From Methylophilus aquaticus (GTDB lineage Bacteria; Pseudomonadota; Gammaproteobacteria; Burkholderiales; Methylophilaceae), in NCBI RefSeq assembly GCF_030769565.1, contig NZ_JAVCAP010000001.1, positions 25,401 to 89,400 on the forward strand: 64,000 bases of DNA. The letters run 5' to 3'. The notes below the pieces were generated by a model. It made no database searches, was not told where the DNA came from, and saw only the letters and a list, made by a program, of their open reading frames with translations. A program made the position numbers and the translations under genes. How positions within the stretch are numbered: position 1 is the stretch's first letter; every line of letters starts with the position of its first letter. This document shows, in pieces, positions 39,057-47,371 of this stretch.

Positions 39057-39668
39057 TTATACAAACTCATTGGGTGCGGGTAATGCAAAGTCTGCAGTTG
39101 GATTGGCACCTTTTTTGTTTCTGAATTTGTCCAGTACTTTACTTCTTTGTGCTTCCGCCCTTAACTGAGCTGTGACAATTTGGTTAGCCGCATATTTTGC
39201 CGATCCGCCATCGCGCACAATTTGAAAAAGATTTTTCCCATGAATAAGACGGGACTTCAATATCATCGAGGATAATTTAATGCCTGATGAAGCAAAAATT
39301 TCTGCGGCTTCAGTAAGGTTAGCTAGTTTTGCTAAGTTGGCATCAGCAATTTGCTCTCCATTTAACCAATTGTAAATAGACTGCCTAGATACATCGAATG
39401 TATTAGCCAGGTCTAATATAGATGGAGAAAACACACTTTTGATAAACTTAAGATTCTCTTGGGGATTACGAGAAACAACTACGTTAAGCCTTACATGTGA
39501 GGAGCGCTCTGTAAGAGCTCTTGGCGAAATTTCACCTGCAGTCTGCAATCCAACAATACTTGCAATAATTGTGCAGTAAGCCAAGCCACATGATTTAACA
39601 AAAGTTGTTACATTCCCAGTTTTTGCCTGAGGAGCAAACCACCCGCCATATGTGCTTGTGTTATTCAT
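39057..39668 (-). CDS. Helix-turn-helix protein, second gene of an AT-rich operon
   Basis: 203 aa. Residues 82-108 (PSILDLANTFDVSRQSIYNWLNGE) form an XRE-like helix-turn-helix; the flanking parts are not recognised. N-terminal GGWFAPQAKTGNVTTFVKSCG contains no signal peptide. Ends with a charged tail. Could repress the operon through the direct repeats before the first gene, or be a DNA- or toxin-binding partner. 15 nt after the upstream gene, 9 nt before the next. Confidence 0.75.
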   Translation of the reverse strand: MNNTSTYGGWFAPQAKTGNVTTFVKSCGLAYCTIIASIVGLQTAGEISPRALTERSSHVRLNVVVSRNPQENLKFIKSVFSPSILDLANTFDVSRQSIYNWLNGEQIADANLAKLANLTEAAEIFASSGIKLSSMILKSRLIHGKNLFQIVRDGGSAKYAANQIVTAQLRAEAQRSKVLDKFRNKKGANPTADFALPAPNEFV

Positions 39669-39683
39669 TATTTCATCCCGTGG

Positions 39684-40475
39684 CTATTGCCAAGTCTGCA
39701 ATGCGTAATCTGATACTGACGCCTTGAAAGAGTCACCTGCGTTAATATGCAGTTTTTCTAATGTTTTTTTAATTCCGTCTAAACTAAAAGGCTGACGCAT
39801 CAGAGTAAAAGCGTCAGAATCGATTATTGCATGCTCTCCTTCATAGGAGACAAATTTATGCGCAAACCTAACATGCTGCATAGCTAAGTCCTCAGGAAGT
39901 CCTACAGCCCCATTTCTTATTATCACCCTTGAAATTAACTGACCCGCATCGTTTTCTGTGACAGTCTCTGTATAAGTATGAACAAAGTTCCCAGCAATCA
40001 TATTTTTAAGACCGCGCACTTCGTTAACTAAATACTCATTCAGAGGCTCACCGTTGAGCGGAAAAACCGCGTCTAAATACCTTAGCCCTACTCGCTCAGT
40101 AAATGCAAGATTTATAATATTATGAACAACACCTAATCCTGCACTAAAACATTTCACGAAGGTTTCATAGGTTTCATAATTAGTTGTTTCAAATGTTAGA
40201 GCATTATTATCTAAGATGAATTTACTTAGTCCTTCAATATCTCCAAATAAATTTCTATTTTCTTGGATTATGCTAGGCACGCTTTGACTGTTCGGATTGT
40301 GCTGGTCTGGATTGAGGAAAAATCTTTGCCTTACTTCTCTTTTATAGTCTGGGAAACCTAATCCCCGCATTTCAGACTGAATCGCGGGCATAAAGCTATC
40401 GAGATTAAGAATTGGGTTAAATTGTACCTGCACAACTGTGTAATACAGTGGCGCATTGCTAAGTTTTTTACCCAT
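39684..40475 (-). CDS. TIGR04255-like sporadic protein, first gene of an AT-rich operon
   Basis: 263 aa. The opening (KKLSNAPLYYTVVQVQFNPIL, then LGFPDYKREVRQRFFL) matches the style of the sporadically distributed TIGR04255 family, whose function is unknown and which often sits in variable genomic regions. The rest includes FTERVGLRYLDAVFP, another family-like stretch. ATG 40475. First of three tightly spaced genes (gaps 15 and 9 nt). No catalytic motif that I can name. Confidence 0.75.
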   Translation of the reverse strand: MGKKLSNAPLYYTVVQVQFNPILNLDSFMPAIQSEMRGLGFPDYKREVRQRFFLNPDQHNPNSQSVPSIIQENRNLFGDIEGLSKFILDNNALTFETTNYETYETFVKCFSAGLGVVHNIINLAFTERVGLRYLDAVFPLNGEPLNEYLVNEVRGLKNMIAGNFVHTYTETVTENDAGQLISRVIIRNGAVGLPEDLAMQHVRFAHKFVSYEGEHAIIDSDAFTLMRQPFSLDGIKKTLEKLHINAGDSFKASVSDYALQTWQ

Positions 40476-40500
40476 ATATTATCCTAGTTATATTTGTTTC

Positions 40501-40522
40501 ACTTGACATTCTACTTGACATT
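40501..40522 (-). promoter_or_regulatory. Tandem direct repeat upstream of the TIGR04255-like operon
   Basis: ACTTGACATT occurs twice, 40501-40510 and 40513-40522, 12 bp apart (about one helical turn), 26 nt before the operon's first codon. The spacing would put both on one DNA face, as for a helix-turn-helix repressor; the operon's own HTH protein is the obvious candidate. Confidence 0.5.
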
Positions 40523-40967
40523 ATATTTAACGGAAAGTTTTTTGTATCTTGGGATAGAGTTCAATAAACAGGTTAATTTAGTGCATCTCAATTTCAACTT
40601 GCCACTTAATTGCCCACAAAACGACCTTGTGGTGAGTTTCCATTATTAAGAAAATCAAAGGGTCAGACTCCTTTGATGCCTATTTGACTACCCCTAAAAA
40701 TACCGCCAAAGATCGCTATTTCTATAAAAACACCTGCACTGATTCTGCCTATCGTTGGGTTGTGCCTTCATCAAGGGTGGCTTTAATAGTCACGAAAGTT
40801 TATTTTTGAATAGATCGATGAATAGATAAAGCGCTGTCAAAAGCAGTCTGATTTTTGGTTGGTAACCCATAAAATAAATATATAAATCAATGCTTTAATG
40901 AATATTAATATCTGATAAAATATCAGCACTGATTTTATAAGTGAATAGATATTGAATAGAAAAGTGA
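40523..40967. other. AT-rich intergenic region, possible decayed coding remnant
   Basis: About 445 nt without an assigned gene. From 40657 a plus frame is open to a stop near 40809 and reads protein-like (DAYLTTPKNTAKDRYFY, RWVVPSS), preceded by AAAGGGTCAGACTCC. It has no start or upstream continuation, so it is probably a remnant. The rest is AT-rich with no strong hairpin. Confidence 0.4.
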
Positions 40968-41618
40968 TTAATTTTTCGCTTTATTAGCCAGCTTCAATAC
41001 AGCACTTAGTGTTGGCCAAACATTCTCAAGTAACTTAGGCTGTGCATTCACATTCGGGTGCAACCCATCTTCAATCACTAAATCAGCGTGCCCGCTAATC
41101 CCATCCAGAAAAAACGGGATAAACGGTGTTTTGTATTTCTCTGACAAATCCAGAAACGCCGATTTAAAACTATTGGTATATTTAGGGCCATAGTTCGGCG
41201 GGATCAGCATGCCTAATAACACTACCTGCGCATTCGCTTGTTTGCTGGCCTGAATCATTTTTTCCAGGTTATTTTTCATGGTATCTGTCGGCAGGCCGCG
41301 TAAACCGTCGTTTGCTCCTAGCTCTATCACGATTATGCTTGGTTTAAACTGCTTGAGTGCCGCAGGTAATCTGCTGAGTCCACCAGCAGTTGTTTCACCG
41401 CTTACACTGGCGTTGGCAACTTCGTGGGGCAATTGGTTGTCCTTCACTCGTTGCGCCATCAGATTGACCCAACCTTTTTCTTTGGGGATGCCGTAGGCGG
41501 CGGATAAGCTGTCGCCGAAGATCAGAATTGTTTGTTTGGACGTCGTCTCTGCCATTGCGAAGTTGGTAAACAGTAAAGCAGGTAATAAGATTAATAAATT
41601 AAGAAATCGGAACACCAT
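40968..41618 (-). CDS. tesA: Periplasmic SGNH esterase/thioesterase I (TesA-like)
   Basis: 216 aa with a cleavable signal peptide (MVFRFLNLLILLPALLFTNFAMA). SGNH hydrolase blocks: GDSLSAAYG (nucleophile Ser), SVSGETTAGG, ELGANDGLRG and DGLHPNVNAQ (catalytic Asp/His). Hydrolyses acyl esters or thioesters; lysophospholipase activity is known in E. coli TesA. Divergent from the ABC genes; AAGGAG ribosome-binding site lies inside the opposite gene's first codons. Confidence 0.93.
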   Translation of the reverse strand: MVFRFLNLLILLPALLFTNFAMAETTSKQTILIFGDSLSAAYGIPKEKGWVNLMAQRVKDNQLPHEVANASVSGETTAGGLSRLPAALKQFKPSIIVIELGANDGLRGLPTDTMKNNLEKMIQASKQANAQVVLLGMLIPPNYGPKYTNSFKSAFLDLSEKYKTPFIPFFLDGISGHADLVIEDGLHPNVNAQPKLLENVWPTLSAVLKLANKAKN

Positions 41619-41620
41619 TA

Positions 41621-42325
41621 ATGCAAACTCCTTATGCAGTTGAAGCGGTATCGTTAAGTAAATCGGTTGTTAGCAATGATACAACACTCCCTATTTTGAC
41701 TGGTTTGAATCTGGCCGTGCCGCAGGGTGAGCGGCTGGCGATTATCGGCAGTTCGGGGTCGGGTAAGTCTACATTGCTGGGCTTGTTAGCAGGCTTGGAC
41801 ACGGCAAGTAGCGGAAAAGTCCTGATTGCGGGTGAGGATATCGGTGTGATGGATGAAGATTGCCGTGCGGCGATGCGTGCCAGGCACATGGGCTTTGTCT
41901 TTCAATCATTTCAATTGCTGGGCTCACTGACTGCCTTGGAAAATGTGATGCTGCCGTTGCAGCTGGCGGGTCGCCGTGATGCGCAAACGGTTGCGGTAAC
42001 GGCACTTGAAAGTGTAGGGCTGGCCGCACGTGCCACGCATTACCCGAAACAATTGTCGGGCGGTGAGCAGCAGCGGGTGGCCATTGCCAGGGCGTTTGCG
42101 GCCAACCCTGCCATTTTATTTGCGGATGAGCCAACCGGTAATCTGGATGTCGCGACAGGTGAGGCCATTATCAAGTTGCTGTTTGATTTAAACGCGCAAA
42201 ACGGTACGACGCTGGTGCTGGTGACGCATGATATGCATTTGGCCAGACGTTGTCAGCGTGTGCTCAATTTGCAGAATGGCGTACTCGGTGAGATCACTAT
42301 TCCCGACAATTCAGGAGCGCATTAA
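41621..42325 (+). CDS. ybbA: ABC transporter ATP-binding protein, YbbA/LolD type
   Basis: 234 aa. Walker A GSSGSGKSTLLGLLAG, Q-loop FVFQSFQLL, signature LSGGEQQRVAIARAFA, Walker B ILFADEPTGNLD and H-loop VTHD are all present. YbbA/LolD-type ATPases drive MacB-like permeases that move lipids or lipoproteins rather than small solutes. Same divergon as tesA in many proteobacteria. Stop overlaps the permease start by one base. Confidence 0.93.
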   Translation: MQTPYAVEAVSLSKSVVSNDTTLPILTGLNLAVPQGERLAIIGSSGSGKSTLLGLLAGLDTASSGKVLIAGEDIGVMDEDCRAAMRARHMGFVFQSFQLLGSLTALENVMLPLQLAGRRDAQTVAVTALESVGLAARATHYPKQLSGGEQQRVAIARAFAANPAILFADEPTGNLDVATGEAIIKLLFDLNAQNGTTLVLVTHDMHLARRCQRVLNLQNGVLGEITIPDNSGAH

Positions 42326-44841
42326 TGTTAGCCTTCTCCATTGCCTGGCGTCAGTTTCGCAGCCTGTGGTCTTCGGGTGAGATTCGGGTATTGCTGTTTG
42401 CACTGATTCTGGCGGTGACGGCAACCACATCTGTCAGTTTTTTCACTGACCGTATCAAATCCAGCATGCAAACTCAGGGCAATGTGTTGTTGGGGGCAGA
42501 TCTGGTGGTCAACTCAGACCATGTTCTCCCAGAAAAATATCTGGCCGAAGCGCAACGGCGCCAATACCAGACCACGCAGGCGTTAGAGTTTTCCAGCATG
42601 GTGGTAAAAGACGAGAGTAGTGAGCTTGCTGAAATCAAGGCAATAGAAGCTGGTTTTCCGCTACGTGGATATTTGACGATCAGCAAGCAGTCAGCGACCG
42701 ATGTAAAGGCTGAGCAACCTTCAGCTGAAATCCCGGCACCCGGAACGGTATGGATGGAGCCGCGACTGGCGCAAAAACTCGCATTGAAGATTGGCGATGA
42801 AATTAGCGTCGGCGAAAGCCAGTTTGCGGTCGCGGCATTTGTGTTGCAGGAGCCGTCGCGGGGCGGCGATATGTTCAGCATTGCGCCGCGCTTGTTTATG
42901 AACAGTGCCGATGTCCCGGCTACCAAATTGGTCCAGTTTGGTAGCCGGGTGAAATACCAGTTGCTGGTCGCAGCCAATATGGATGGCGCATCGGTCAACC
43001 AGGCCATGGAATACTATGCCGAATGGCTTAAACCGCAGTTAGCCCGAGGTGAGCGCGTAGACGATATCCGCAGCGCCCGCCCGGAAATGCGCAATGCGCT
43101 AAATATGGCGCAACAGTTCTTGGGCATTGCCTCCATGGTGGGCGTGATTCTGGCGATGGTGGCGATGTTGCTGGCGAGCATTCCCTATGTGCAAAAAAGC
43201 CTGGATGCGTATGCGCTGATGCGTTGCTTTGGCGCGACCAAAAAACTGATTACGCAGATTCTGCTTGTCCAGACCTTGTTGCTGGCGTTGGTCGGTAGCG
43301 TGATCGGGTGTGTGTTGGGTTTTGTCGCGCAATACGGATTGGCCATCCTCGCTGGCCGCCTGTTTTTGGAGACCTTGCCCGCCCCCAGTTGGATGCCGGT
43401 GCTGTTAGGCTTAGTCACCGGGTTTGCTACCTTGCTCACCGTGGTATGGCCGCAGCTAATGCGTTTGCGCGCAGTACCGGCACTTCGCATTTTGCGCCAG
43501 GATATGGAAGGCAATGTGCGTATGAATGTCATTGTATTTATCCCTGCATTCTTAGTGCTGGCAGGGCTGGTGTTCTGGCATGCCGGTGATATCAAACTGG
43601 CTGGGATTGTATTTGCTTCGCTGTTAGCATTGGTCGTGGTGGCAGGTTTACTGGCGTTGGTTGGGCTTCGGATTGTTCAATCGTTCAGTGTACAAAATTT
43701 CGGCGTAATCAAGCTCGGTTTCATGGGCTTAAGACGCCGCCCCATGTTGACCATCGCGCAGGTGGTTGGCTTAAGCATGGGTTTGATGGCGATCTTGTTG
43801 CTGGCATTTGTGCGTAATGACCTGCTAAAAAACTGGCAGACCTCGTTACCCGCAGATGCACCTAACCGGTTTGTCATTAATATCCAGGCCGATCAGATTC
43901 CCGGCATTCATGACGTATTAAGCGCACATGGCATACAGCATGCCGTTATTTTGCCCATGGTGCGCGCAAGGCTGATCTCAGTAAATGGTAAGCCTCTTAA
44001 TATTGAAGATTACAAAGATGACCGCGCCAAGCGCCTGGCCGAGCGTGAATTCAATTTATCGTGGGCAGCGCAGATGCAGGCCGATAACGAACTGGTAGCA
44101 GGGCAGTGGTGGCGGGCCGAAGATGCAGGCAAACCGATGTTGTCACTAGAGCAGGGGTTGGCTGAAACACTCAATTTAAAGCTGGGCGATAAATTGTCTT
44201 ACGATGTGGCCGGTACCCAGCTTGAACTCACCATCACCAGTTTGCGCAAGGTGGAGTGGAACAGCATGCATGTGAATTTTTTTGCGGTGACGCCACCCCA
44301 GGTGCTGGATAATTACGCCGCCAATTACCTCACCAGCTTTCACCTGCCCGCGGGCAATGAAGACGCCCTGAATCAGCTCGTCAGAAAATTCCCCAATTTA
44401 ACCATCATTAATGTGGCGGCGGTGCTGGAGCAGATTCAAAGCCTGATCAGCAAAATGAGCTATGCGATTGAATTCGTGTTTGGTTTTAGCCTACTGGCGG
44501 GCCTGGCTGTGTTGTATGCCGCGCTGATGGCAACCCGCGAAGAGCGGGTGCGCGAAAGCACCTTGATGCGGGTGCTGGGCGCTTCAAGAAAGCAGGTGGT
44601 GCTTGCCATGCTGGTAGAGTTCTTATGTATCGGCGTACTCGCCAGCGTTGTCGCCAATATTTTTACCAATATCGCGGCCTATTACCTGGCAACGGGGGTG
44701 CTCGATATGGAATATCAATTCAACGCTTGGCTGACCGTGCAAGCCTTGTTGGCGGCAATTGTGCTGGTGCCCTTGTCTGCCTGGCTGGTGGCGCGCAACC
44801 AGTTTAACCAGCCGCCCAGGGCGTTGCTGCAGAGCATATAA
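42325..44841 (+). CDS. ybbP: ABC transporter permease, YbbP type (FtsX domains)
   Basis: 838 aa. One N-terminal helix, a large periplasmic region, then two FtsX-type four-helix blocks (around residues 260-420, IASMVGVILAMVAMLLASIPYVQKSLDAYALMRCFGATKK, and 700-838, FSLLAGLAVLYAALMATREERVRESTLMRVLGASRKQ), separated by a further helix pair and periplasmic domain. Partner of the ATPase; substrate unknown, with a lipid-related role suggested by the tesA neighbour. Confidence 0.92.
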   Translation: MLAFSIAWRQFRSLWSSGEIRVLLFALILAVTATTSVSFFTDRIKSSMQTQGNVLLGADLVVNSDHVLPEKYLAEAQRRQYQTTQALEFSSMVVKDESSELAEIKAIEAGFPLRGYLTISKQSATDVKAEQPSAEIPAPGTVWMEPRLAQKLALKIGDEISVGESQFAVAAFVLQEPSRGGDMFSIAPRLFMNSADVPATKLVQFGSRVKYQLLVAANMDGASVNQAMEYYAEWLKPQLARGERVDDIRSARPEMRNALNMAQQFLGIASMVGVILAMVAMLLASIPYVQKSLDAYALMRCFGATKKLITQILLVQTLLLALVGSVIGCVLGFVAQYGLAILAGRLFLETLPAPSWMPVLLGLVTGFATLLTVVWPQLMRLRAVPALRILRQDMEGNVRMNVIVFIPAFLVLAGLVFWHAGDIKLAGIVFASLLALVVVAGLLALVGLRIVQSFSVQNFGVIKLGFMGLRRRPMLTIAQVVGLSMGLMAILLLAFVRNDLLKNWQTSLPADAPNRFVINIQADQIPGIHDVLSAHGIQHAVILPMVRARLISVNGKPLNIEDYKDDRAKRLAEREFNLSWAAQMQADNELVAGQWWRAEDAGKPMLSLEQGLAETLNLKLGDKLSYDVAGTQLELTITSLRKVEWNSMHVNFFAVTPPQVLDNYAANYLTSFHLPAGNEDALNQLVRKFPNLTIINVAAVLEQIQSLISKMSYAIEFVFGFSLLAGLAVLYAALMATREERVRESTLMRVLGASRKQVVLAMLVEFLCIGVLASVVANIFTNIAAYYLATGVLDMEYQFNAWLTVQALLAAIVLVPLSAWLVARNQFNQPPRALLQSI

Positions 44842-45017
44842 GGCGTTAATCGATTGACTGCGTCTAGACCAAAAACACTGCCAGAGACCACGCAATTTCA
44901 AAGGGTCAGTTGGGGCCCACTTTGCCGAGCTTAGCCTATGATTTAAGTTTTGACCGTTAACATTTATTGATCATCACTGGCGAGACTTGCTGAAAACCAT
45001 TTCAGCATTGCAAAGGA

Positions 45018-45509
45018 TTATACAAGGCTGACATAGCGGTATTGACGAGTGTTTTGCGTTTGCCAGCGACCTTGACGGAATGCGGAAATGAGCGCTCTGG
45101 CATGTTCGCTATGCATGCCGTCAAATCCGCTTTCCTCTTTATCCAGGAAATCTGTTAATCCGGTTTCTTGTACCAGATCTTCACGAGTGACATGACGGTA
45201 ACCCATGCTCCAGGCATCAAAGCCGCGCGTCATAATAGGTTCTTCTAGCAATTTGATGACATGATGATGGCGTTTGTCCTGGCCGATTTTGATGTACAGT
45301 GTTTCCAGCACTGCACGATCTCCTTCCAACACCTGAAAGAAACAGCCTTCCATATAAAGCAACATGCCAGTGATCCCGCGTTTGTGGTTATTTTCACGCG
45401 CCTGGTGCAATAGCTGAATCAACTCCTCATGTGTCATCAAATGGCTGGCAATGCTGGTGTAACTCAACATGATTAACTCGTGGTCTTCGCTCATTGGTGG
45501 CTCCATCAT
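45018..45509 (-). CDS. BLUF-domain blue-light photoreceptor (FAD-binding)
   Basis: About 163 aa. BLUF key residues are present: Tyr in IMLSYTSIA, Asn in QARENNHKRGITGMLLY, Gln in CFFQVLEGD and Trp/Met in WSMGYRH. Light rearranges the hydrogen bonds of this Tyr-Gln-Trp site around FAD. Only a short C-terminal helix follows, so it is a short BLUF protein that must act through a partner. Start at ATG 45509 (ATG 45494, after GGAG, is an alternative). The c-di-GMP proteins in this window are plausible targets but unlinked. Confidence 0.88.
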   Translation of the reverse strand: MMEPPMSEDHELIMLSYTSIASHLMTHEELIQLLHQARENNHKRGITGMLLYMEGCFFQVLEGDRAVLETLYIKIGQDKRHHHVIKLLEEPIMTRGFDAWSMGYRHVTREDLVQETGLTDFLDKEESGFDGMHSEHARALISAFRQGRWQTQNTRQYRYVSLV

Positions 45510-45679
45510 CACAATCCCTTGAATTTTGACTTTTGGGGCTTTAAATAGTTGCAGTGCAGCAAGAGTGGTCGGCTATGCAAAAACTACAGAGGGGGGAGGG
45601 TTGCGTACTGCGAGTATGATCAAATTAAAGAAATCATTCATCAAGGCTTAGCAGGGTTTACGCGGTAGAATATGCACAT

Positions 45680-46891
45680 ATGATTCCGATTTACCCTGCC
45701 CATAGCCTTAAAGAAGCTCCGTTGCAAGGTGAAGCCACCTTGTCCGGCCTGACCAATCCGCCGCCGCTCTCACTGTATATCCATATACCCTGGTGCGTAC
45801 GCAAATGCCCATACTGTGACTTTAATTCGCATGAGGCGCGGCAGGAAATCCCCGAGGCGGCCTATGTAGATGCGCTGATTGCCGACCTCGAGCAAGCCAC
45901 GCCGCTGGTGTGGGGGCGCAAAATCCGCAGTGTGTTTTTTGGCGGCGGCACGCCCAGCATTTTTTCTGCCGAGGCGATTGATAAAATTTTGAGCAACGTC
46001 CGCATGCTCACGCCGCTGGAGTACGATGCAGAAGTCACGCTGGAAGCCAATCCGGGCACGGTGGATATCGCCAATTTCAAGGGCTACCGCGAGGCCGGAG
46101 TCAACCGGGTATCGCTGGGTATTCAGAGTTTTCAGCCGCAATATCTCAAAGCCCTTGGCCGCATTCATGACCGTGAACAGGCCTTGGCAGCCGCGGAGCT
46201 TGCGTTGAATACTTTTGACAAGGTGAATCTGGATGTGATGTATGCATTGCCGGAACAAACGCTGGAAGACGCACTAAAAGACGCCGAAACCGCCTGCCAG
46301 CTTAAGCCTGCGCATTTATCGTTTTATCACCTGACGCTGGAACCCAACACGCCATTTCACCGCACGCCACCGAGCTTGCCCGATGACGATACCAGCGCCA
46401 CCATGCAGGAAGAAATCGAGAAGATACTTGCTGCGCATGGCTATCAGCATTACGAAACTTCGGGGTTTGCCCAGCCTGGGCAGCAATGCCAACACAACCT
46501 GAATTACTGGACCTTTGGTGATTATCTAGGTATAGGTGCCGGGGCGCATTCCAAGCTGAGTTTTCATGACAAGATTATTCGCCAGAGTCGGCATAAGCAT
46601 CCCAAGCGTTATCTTGAGGCGATCACTACCGGGCAGGTGGTGGATAGTGAATGGCAGATTGGGCGCGAAGACTTGGCGTTTGAGTTTATGATGAATGCGT
46701 TGAGGCTGGTAGATGGCGTTGAAGCTGATTTGTTTCAGCAACGCACGGGATTGCCGTTGCGGGTGATACAGGCGCAGTTGCTTGAAGCGCAGCAAAAGGG
46801 ATTGTTGGAACAGGTTGGGGGCGCGATTAAACCGACCTTGTTGGGGCAGCGGTTTTTGAATACCTTGTTGGAGATGTTTTTAAAGGGATAA
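45680..46891 (+). CDS. hemW: Radical-SAM heme chaperone HemW
   Basis: 403 aa. Iron-sulfur cluster motif CVRKCPYCDF (CxxxCxxC), GGGTPSIF and NPGTVD SAM-binding stretches, and the HemW C-terminal domain. Related to HemN but lacks its extra cysteine arrangement; acts as a heme chaperone for respiratory enzymes. Usually next to rdgB; here separated by 12 kb of other genes. Confidence 0.93.
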   Translation: MIPIYPAHSLKEAPLQGEATLSGLTNPPPLSLYIHIPWCVRKCPYCDFNSHEARQEIPEAAYVDALIADLEQATPLVWGRKIRSVFFGGGTPSIFSAEAIDKILSNVRMLTPLEYDAEVTLEANPGTVDIANFKGYREAGVNRVSLGIQSFQPQYLKALGRIHDREQALAAAELALNTFDKVNLDVMYALPEQTLEDALKDAETACQLKPAHLSFYHLTLEPNTPFHRTPPSLPDDDTSATMQEEIEKILAAHGYQHYETSGFAQPGQQCQHNLNYWTFGDYLGIGAGAHSKLSFHDKIIRQSRHKHPKRYLEAITTGQVVDSEWQIGREDLAFEFMMNALRLVDGVEADLFQQRTGLPLRVIQAQLLEAQQKGLLEQVGGAIKPTLLGQRFLNTLLEMFLKG

Positions 46892-46907
46892 AGACGCCTT
46901 AACAATT

Positions 46908-47011
46908 GTCATTCCGGCGGAGGGTGTAGCAGGGGTTTCGCAGAGCTTGCTCTGCGCCTGCGGAACGGCTGGCTTATGCAGAAGCCAGCGCGCCCTGCAA
47001 GGGGGAATCCA
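46908..47011. repeat. Cloverleaf-like palindromic repeat, expanded REP-like element
   Basis: Outer arms GTCATTCC (46908-46915) and GGAATCC (47004-47010); inside them GCAGGG (46929) pairs with CCCTGC (46993-46998); within that loop two further perfect hairpins, CGCAGAGC/GCTCTGCG (46939-46956) and GCTGGCTT/AAGCCAGC (46968-46989). The outer arms match the short repeat at 36762. Confidence 0.65.
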
Positions 47012-47100
47012 GGCGTTGTGTGATTGCAATAAAAGGCTGTTCTTTGTTTTGTAGGGTGAGCATGGATACCAACGCGTTAGTAGATGTTTGTCAGGTAGCT

Positions 47101-47347
47101 TTTCGCTTTTTCAGCGAGTTACTTTTCTTTGCTTGCCAAAAGAAAAAGTAACCAAAAGAAAGTGCACCCTAGCTTCCGCTTGTTCCCTGCGTTGCTTATC
47201 AGCGCGGGCGTCCAGCGAAATTGGCTACGGCCGCCACAGCGTGGCTTAACCTAAAGGTTAGCCTGCGCCGCAACACTCCGTTAGTTGTGGTTACTTTATG
47301 TGGGGCAAGCAACAGAAAGTTACTCGCCTAAAGGCGAAAAAGTGAGT
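47101..47347. repeat. About 250-bp element with long imperfect terminal inverted repeats
   Basis: The left arm (47101-47153: TTTCGCTTTTTCAGCGAG, TTACTTTTCTTTGCTTGCC, AAAAGAAAAAGTAACC) reappears inverted at 47289-47343 (GGTTACTTTATGTGG, GGCAAGCAACAGAAAGTTAC, TCGCCTAAAGGCGAAAAAGT). Each arm also forms its own hairpin, and the middle holds another (GGCTTAACC/GGTTAGCC, 47242-47263). No coding potential. Looks like a small non-autonomous mobile or structured repeat; the remaining spacer to 47371 shows nothing. Confidence 0.6.
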
Positions 47348-47371
47348 AACAAAGACCCACAAAGATTACCG

